In this document: positions 58,101 to 64,000 of the stretch, in pieces
Numbering within the stretch: position 1 is the stretch's first letter
Layout: each line of letters opens with the position of its first letter
Assembly: GCA_002633025.1 (NCBI GenBank)
Contig: NMRB01000979.1
Location: forward strand, 34,004 to 98,003
Length of the DNA: 64,000 nt
Direction of reading: 5' to 3'
Source: Notospermus geniculatus
Taxonomy: Eukaryota; Nemertea; Pilidiophora; Heteronemertea; Lineidae
Position numbers and translations under genes: made by a program
Notes under the pieces: generated by a model
Told to the model about the DNA's origin: nothing
What the model saw: only the letters and a program-made list of their open reading frames with translations
Database searches by the model: none

Positions 58101-61100
58101 GGATGTTCAATAAAAGCTTACACGTGAGTCAAAACATCCTTTCACCAAATCATGAAATGCTACAGAAACCCTGTCACAAAGGTATTCACTGGAAAGCATC
58201 CCGAGCTCTTTCCTGTGAATACCTACCAATGTGACAGGTTCTGACTGGCCTTTGAACGATGCACTTAAACACTTGTTCTGTCCAGAACACTGGTGAAGAT
58301 TTTATTGATAAACAAACAACCAGATTCGTATCCAACCTAAAAAGAAGGCCACCAGCATCACACGTACCCTATCAAACTGTTCCCTTGTCACAAAACCAGT
58401 ATCCTTCTGGTCCATTTCTTTATATTTCTCCAACGTCTCCAACAACTGGGCCTGTGTTGGCACTGGCCACGGCTGGCTGGCAGCGAGGAGGAACGCGCGC
58501 CAATCGATGTATTCGGAGTCTGGCGAAGTCATGACAGCCATATCTTGAAGCTGATTGGGCGTGACGTTCATCCAGATGTCCGGCATGACCCCCGTACCAC
58601 AGGTCAATGTTGTCAGATCTTGGAATGTGTCAATGAAGGACTTGGTTGATAAAACCCCACTTGGTGCAATTTGCATGAACTGTAAGAAAAGTATAAGTGA
58701 AAGGGCTGTTCATTTTCATTACTTGAGGAATCTGAGTTGTGATCCTTGGGAAAACGGAAAAAGCTATGCACTTGCAAATTGCAGGGATTATTTGTTGTAC
58801 TGTTCAGAATAATCCCTGCAATTTGCAGCTTCATAGCTTTCTCCATTTTCTCAAGGATCACAACTCAGATTCCTCAATTGATGAAAACGAAGAGCCCCTT
58901 TAGATTGGCAACATAAAACGAGAATTAGAACTAGAATTTTGCTCTAAATGACAGGGTACTGCACTGACCTGATTGTAAATTGCGTGCAGTTGATCAACAG
59001 TGAATTGGTCAGTCATTGGTTGTTCAACTGGAGGTGGCGTCGGCGGCGGACTGGGCGACTTGATGGCTTGTACATCCTAGAAATGGAGTAAAAGAAATGT
59101 GACACAAGTATGATTTCCAAGCAGGATGGATTTTTGCAATATATAGTTTGATTATAAGCTGTTTCACTGATATTTATTTGTTGAAAATTTTTTTCCAGAG
59201 ACAGGTGTTTTTTCTTGCCTTTGTTTCAAAGATTTGAATTTTGAAATAAAGTTTTCCCACAACCATAGTGTTGTGTGTGACATACTGATAAGTCAAATAC
59301 TATAATGCGTACATTAAGATCTAAGGTCAGCATATTTTCTAGTGATAATCCAAAGTTCTGTGATGAAACAAAAGACTTAGTATGCAACTGTAAACATTTA
59401 CAACCTTCATTAGCTCAAACCAAATACATGTAAATGCAAATTTAATCATGTGACAATATACTCTTTTAAAAGGTGAAACTTGTGATCTAAGGTACATGTA
59501 CACATACATGCAAAAGTAACTGAGCACCACTTTTTAAAAACATCACTTCTAAATGCAACTTCAATGAATTTTGAATTAAACTAATGGAGAGTGTAAATTA
59601 AGAATGTGACTTCTGAATGACTAAAACCTGAAATAGGTTGATGGTATAAAACAGTGAAGACTGCACTGCACAGTGTGCATACCTCATCCTGGGGTATGAC
59701 CCAGATGACATCCTGTGGTTGATTAAGGAGATATGGAAAAGTTCCATCTCAACAGTTTGAAGAGTTACGAAATCGGAACAGTTAAGAGTAAAGATTCGTG
59801 CAGTTTGAACAAGAGTAATGACTACTGAACAGTTTGAAAGGAAAAATTTCTGAACAGATTGAAGAGTAACAAATTCTGAACAGTTTGAAGTCTAACCATT
59901 TCTGAACAGTTTAAAGAGTAACAGTTTCTGAAGGGCAATGATGGGTTAAGCAGCCGGAAGGCTGACAAATGTGAAAAATTTTGAGGGCAATGACTTCTGA
60001 CTACTGGAAAATGTCACTTACAGTTGAAATAATGAAATCTTCTTGCTTCAAAACGAGCTCATTTTTGATTGGGATGCCTTGTTCTATACCATCTCTCATG
60101 ATTTGTGACATGTGGTCAATGCTGAAACAGTGAAACAAAACATTTGTCAAAGGCACTGAACATTCAATGAACATTGGTACTTCATGAGGTACTCATGAAA
60201 CAGAGAAACCCTATAAAAACCATGAAATACAAAATAGGTCAGTCCCCAAAATGTGTTGGTGACGTTGAACACAACTTCACTTTCTCATCTCACCTTTCCA
60301 TTTCTCTGAGGAATCTAGCACCGAGCCAGTCATCCATGTCCTTGAAGGTGGTGTCACCTTTACCCTTCAGGTCTTGTAGCACACCACTCCCCATTAGTTT
60401 GACCAGGTTCATACGTGCTTTACAGGCGTTGGCTGAAAGAGAGAGAATGGAGATACAACTTTTGCCTACTTGAGATATCTAAAATAAAGCACGAAGAGAT
60501 ACACAAAATGATATACCGGTAATAAGAGAAGTCATCTCCGAATCTTGCAAATTTTCGACCCAAACCGTGGTCTTCCTCAGGCACTTTCTTGTAGAGATTA
60601 CAGAAAAGAGTCTTGAGTCTTTTCTACAAGAAAGTGCCTGAGGAAGACCACGGTTGGGGTCAAAAATTTGCAAGATTCGGAGACGACTTCTCTTTGCATA
60701 CTTGAGAGAAGAAAACAAAGTCTGCAGGCGCATATCAACAAGCCAACTGTACAAAAACACATCCTCGTTTGGGCTGCCAGATTGGCCCAGTAGAAACTTC
60801 AGCAGTTGCCACCCCTTAGGATCCCTATGAGTAGTCGATCTGCTTTCAGAAAGTCACTCAAAATGCCATCCTCAATCCCTAATGCTTACCCTCTTCTTTG
60901 ATAGCGAAGAAGTATTCCTCTCTCATCTTCTCCTTGATTCTCTTCTTCTCTTTCTCTTCTTCACTCTCTTCTTCATCTGAAAGGTACATGTAGAAACATA
61001 CGGTTGTTACTTTCAAGCTGACCAGTGTCAAAATTTGGAACAGAAACCCAGGAAAAATTCAATTCAAGAGGCCTGGCTTCAGCGGGAGCATAGCAAGGGT

Positions 61101-63976
61101 TCAGGAACACTTGTGAGGGGTCTGATTTAGCTCTGATATCTAAATTTTAAAAGGCCAGCAACAGACATTCTCTCAAATTTTGCCAAAAGTATAGGGACAG
61201 TCCCCCCTGGCATACGCCCACATTAAGTCCTTGCCAGCCCATCTACCTTGTGGGGGTGGTGTCTCAGCAGGGGGTGCATCCTTCTTCTTCTTGGGGGATG
61301 GACTTCTGCTCTTCTTTCCACCCTTTCCTTTGCCTTTAGTCTTGGCAGCTGCTGCAGCTTTCTCCCTCTCTTTCTGAGCCTCTTTCTCCCTTTCGGCCTC
61401 CTCTTCAATTTCTCTGGCAGCTTCCTCAGTGCTGATCTGAAATAGACAAGAAGAAAGACATTGATTTGATCTTTGTCTGACTTGCAAATTACAGCACTAC
61501 CAGTTGGACACATGTCGCAAACTTTACACTCACCATAGCTGAAATTGCATGAATGGCTGTCCATAATGCATCATAGATCAGTCTCTCATCAGGGTCAATC
61601 GGTGGCGGTGGTTGTTCCTCCTTCTCCTCACCAGTCGTCTGCCGGTCCTTTCCCTTTGCACCCTTTTTATCCTTCTTGTCCTTGCCCCCTTGGGCCGCTC
61701 CTGGTTGGTTTGGATCGGGAGAAATTGGACGGCGTGGTACCAATGGAATGCTGTAGTAAAAGGTCATGATAATAAAATAAAACCCACACACACGAAGACA
61801 AGGCAGTATTGTAACGTTGCACAATTGACCTCCCTTCTGCGCTGCGCACCATCCGCATACCACATGCAGCGTCATGCGTGTATCGTCCTCGTATCTTCCA
61901 CGGACGCCGTGCGCCACCATGGAAGGCACGTAGGGAAGACATAACGTCATTCGCCCGTGGTGCGCGGACGTCACGCAGAAGAGACGTGTGATGCACCCGT
62001 ACCATACGCAATGAACTGAAGCATACCTTCCGCGTGACGTACGTGGAAGGTATGCGGATAAAGGCAGGTCAATTGTGCAACGTACAACTTAAATGGCTCA
62101 GTTGTTGGCATCAATTCACATAGTTCTAAGATGGAACTAATTGAGGAGGCTACTGCAGCAATTTGTGTACCTACCGAGGTTTCTTTTCTCCATCCTCATC
62201 CGTCTCCCCTTCTGACTGAACTTCTTTCCCTTTCCCTTTCTTACCAGTGGGGGTGGCTGATTTACTCAGCTCCTTACGTGGCGTCTCCTTCGTGTCTTCC
62301 GACCCAGCCTGACCTTCACTGGTCACACTTTTGTCGGGAGAGACAGGTCTCTCCATGGGAGGGATCTGAACAACACAAGGAAATAGACGAGCTGAATTAT
62401 CCAAGTAGCCAGAAGTAACTTGCAATTCACTAGCACTTTCATCTCTTTCTGTATTGACCGCCCTCCTCCGAGTGGCGCAGTGGAACATCGGCGCCTGTTT
62501 GGGACACCCCCATATCTGGACTTCACATTTCATTCAGAAATTTGCTTTACCTCAATCAAAGGAATTCTGTGGTATTCTTCTTTTAGTTCATCAGGAATTA
62601 TGCCTTCCATCCCGCGATAATAGTCCTTCAGCAGCCTCACGGTGTCCTGGAACCGATCGATTTCACCCTGGAAGAAATCAGGTACGGTACAAAATCAAAC
62701 CCCAAGAAACTGATTTAAGAGAATATGTACATGTCACAAGATATCCAGGAGGAAAAGTCCTAGATTTGCCCAAGGCCTAATGCCTCTTTATTGAAAATCC
62801 ATGTGTGAATCGTAGAAAGTCTTCCAGATTCAGAAACTGTACCCGTTGACATCCAAGATTTATTGTAAACAAGGAGGCAGGGGACACTTGGATGCATGCT
62901 TGCCCTCAAACACAAAAACAGACTCTTGCAAGATGAATTAAATACAGGAGAACTGCAGAGCCTAGCCAGATATAGCCTCAATAACATATAATGAACAGGA
63001 AAATTGGAAACATTGATAGGGCCACTGGGCTCAAACATACCTGCATCAATGTGATATAAAAATTACTGAGTATTCCAAGTCGGTCATCCAACCAGCCGTC
63101 GTTCATGATAGCTTTTCGCTCATCTTCAGCCTGTTCCTTCCTCTCATCGCAAATATTCCAAAGTCTTTCACGGAGATCGTCGACCCTCTCATGAAGTTCA
63201 GCTCTCGTTTCTTCATCCTCCCGCATGTCATCGGCGACTTCGTTGTATTCCTGTAGAAAACGTGACCAGCATGATCAAGTTTGTAGTTCATGAACCAAAG
63301 ATGAAGTAACTGGTTGTCATGGTGTCACAGTAGCAACATCCACACCTGCGACCCAAGAGGCTGTGCGTATAATCCCCAGTCATGCCAGTTGCTTCATGTC
63401 AAGAGGGCAGTCTCTTCTCGACATTGTAGTTTTTCTCAGGTGGGGAGGGTTTTCTTTCCTCATACATTACCAAAATATCCAGGGTTCTGCCCAGCAATCG
63501 TTGAGTGGTGGTGGACAGATTCCAGAAAATTTGGGGAAAATGTACCAATTTTATCAAACTTCATGGTCAAAAATCAAGACTCTTCAACCTGAGTGGAAGA
63601 AAAGCCGTCCACTGCCATCCATCACTGGCAGAAGCCTGAATATTGCCACGTACATGTATTATTGGATCATGAAAGAGTGTTTAATTTGTGTAATGCAGGA
63701 GAAAACCAGAGCTCCCTCCCCCAAGGACTACCGGTAAGGATATCTGCATTGCCAAGAGAGTAGGCTTCCCCTTAACTAAGGAAGTTTGACCTAAAACTTC
63801 ACCCACAACTAATATATTTGGTTCTTGAATGTTTCCCACTCACCTTCTGCCACTGAATGACGAACTCCTGCTTGTGATCGGGTCGCTTGAGGAACTGCAC
63901 AAAATCCTGTCTGACCTGGTAGAAATATCTGATAATCAGTTCTCTCTCATCCCTGATCTTTCTAAACGAAGCTTTA
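55184..63976 (-). CDS. SPEF2: SPEF2 / CPC1-like central-apparatus protein, C-terminal part
   Basis: Seventeen exons on the minus strand: 63976-63844, 63250-63041, 62667-62551, 62365-62175, 61750-61534, 61436-61247, 60976-60890, 60432-60294, 60121-60022, 59712-59683, 59076-58969, 58679-58368, 57901-57620, 57247-57135, 56873-56771, 55934-55728 and 55255-55184. They encode the last 869 residues; human SPEF2 has about 1822. All phases close with GT-AG. Conserved stretches are RKIRDERELIIRYFYQV, MREEYFFAIKEEA, QIAPSGVLSTKSFIDTFQDL, DWRAFLLAASQPWPVPTQAQ and EGFLRALSVASG. Lys/Glu-rich low-complexity linkers lie between. The family scaffolds the C1 side of the ciliary central pair and is needed for flagellar beating and sperm tail assembly. 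The N-terminal calponin-homology-like and kinase-like parts lie beyond the right edge, so the gene is cut by the window and not truncated in nature. Confidence 0.93.
55451..55669. mobile_element. CGCGAAA-family foldback MITE in SPEF2 intron
   Basis: ACCGTATACGCAAATATTTTC is mirrored by a right end reading TTTGCGTACTGTATACGGT. TTCGCG-type words are repeated inside. Same family style as 9059-9261 and 11583-11816, but with different termini. Confidence 0.7.
55967..56440. mobile_element. Foldback element in SPEF2 intron
   Basis: AAGGCCAGATTTTTTTTATT is mirrored by AATAAAAAAAGTCTGGCCTT. GGATTACGGATTT and AATCCGTAATCC form the next inverted pair. AATAAAAATAAAAAT runs repeat inside. About 474 bp. 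Confidence 0.75.
58700..58902. mobile_element. Long-arm foldback MITE in SPEF2 intron
   Basis: Arms of about 95 bp contain GAGGAATCTGAGTTGTGATC and its complement, and GCAAATTGCAGGGATTATT and its complement. Only about 15 bp form the loop. Nearly the whole element pairs with itself. Confidence 0.85.
59683..59712 (-). CDS. SPEF2: 30-bp microexon of SPEF2
   Basis: It encodes DVIWVIPQDE between an acceptor ACCACAG and a donor GAG|GTATGC, in phase 0 at both ends. It is too short to have been found by frame length. The next exon also begins GATGT, so skipping leaves the frame and the first codon (Asp) unchanged. It could be optional. Confidence 0.7.
60529..60692. mobile_element. Foldback element in SPEF2 intron
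   Basis: The arms contain CCGAATCTTGCAAATTTT and AAGTGCCTGAGGAAGACCACG or their complements over about 75 bp, with a tiny loop. Single-arm fragments of the same sequence occur in the RFX intron at 46975 and 48608. Confidence 0.85.
61811..62086. mobile_element. Foldback element in SPEF2 intron
   Basis: GTAACGTTGCACAATTGACC on the left is mirrored by GGTCAATTGTGCAACGTAC on the right. The next arms contain CCGCATACC and GGTATGCGG. About 276 bp and GC-rich. It supplies the antisense open frames in this intron. Confidence 0.75.
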
Positions 63977-64000
63977 CTGCAGGAAACGTATGTGTTCTCC

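Noticed and set aside
61489-62011. Long minus-strand frames of 114-161 codons.
   Set aside because: The part at 61534-61750 is a real SPEF2 exon. The rest is intron and a GC-rich foldback element read through.

Overview
The window is eukaryotic nuclear DNA from a marine invertebrate, most likely a non-vertebrate deuterostome. The genes have many short exons with GT-AG introns of hundreds of bases. The encoded proteins align well with human proteins I know. The DNA is rich in short palindromic words (ACATGTA, AGGCCTA, ACCGGTA) and in foldback DNA elements. An echinoderm or hemichordate is my best guess, but the sequence does not name the species. There are no prokaryotic features.

Four protein genes can be reconstructed exon by exon, and every splice phase closes. 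RIMOC1 (minus, 5209 to 2250, 7 exons, 269 aa) and ABCD3/PMP70 (plus, 5290 to 16790, 23 exons, 670 aa) are head to head, with only 80 bp between their start codons. That gap holds an M-box and a DR1 nuclear-receptor motif. An RFX1/2/3-type transcription factor (minus, coding 43984 to 27895, likely promoter near 50.4-50.8 kb) encodes about 758 aa. The last 17 exons of SPEF2/CPC1, an axonemal central-apparatus protein, run on the minus strand from the right edge to 55184; its N-terminal half lies outside.

The most striking discovery is in the RFX gene. The two exons that build the winged-helix DNA-binding domain are both tandemly duplicated. Exon 6 exists as a canonical copy (36682-36863) and a divergent copy (36913-37094), each 182 bp and separated by a 49-bp intron. 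Exon 7 exists as two 117-bp copies (33736-33852 and 33565-33681) separated by 54 bp. The exon-7 copies differ at one residue, His or Tyr. Lengths and phases match, and splicing both exon-6 copies would create an immediate stop. This looks like two sets of mutually exclusive exons giving up to four DNA-binding domains from one gene.

The rest is introns and intergenic DNA. ABCD3 and RFX converge across about 11 kb without a recognisable gene. The 51-55 kb stretch between RFX and SPEF2 is dense in foldback elements. There are four single-N assembly gaps (3259, 29636, 42285, 52325). The one at 29636 carries a redundant partial copy of an RFX exon, probably a second haplotype. RFX proteins activate cilium genes and SPEF2 is a cilium protein, but their adjacency here may be chance.
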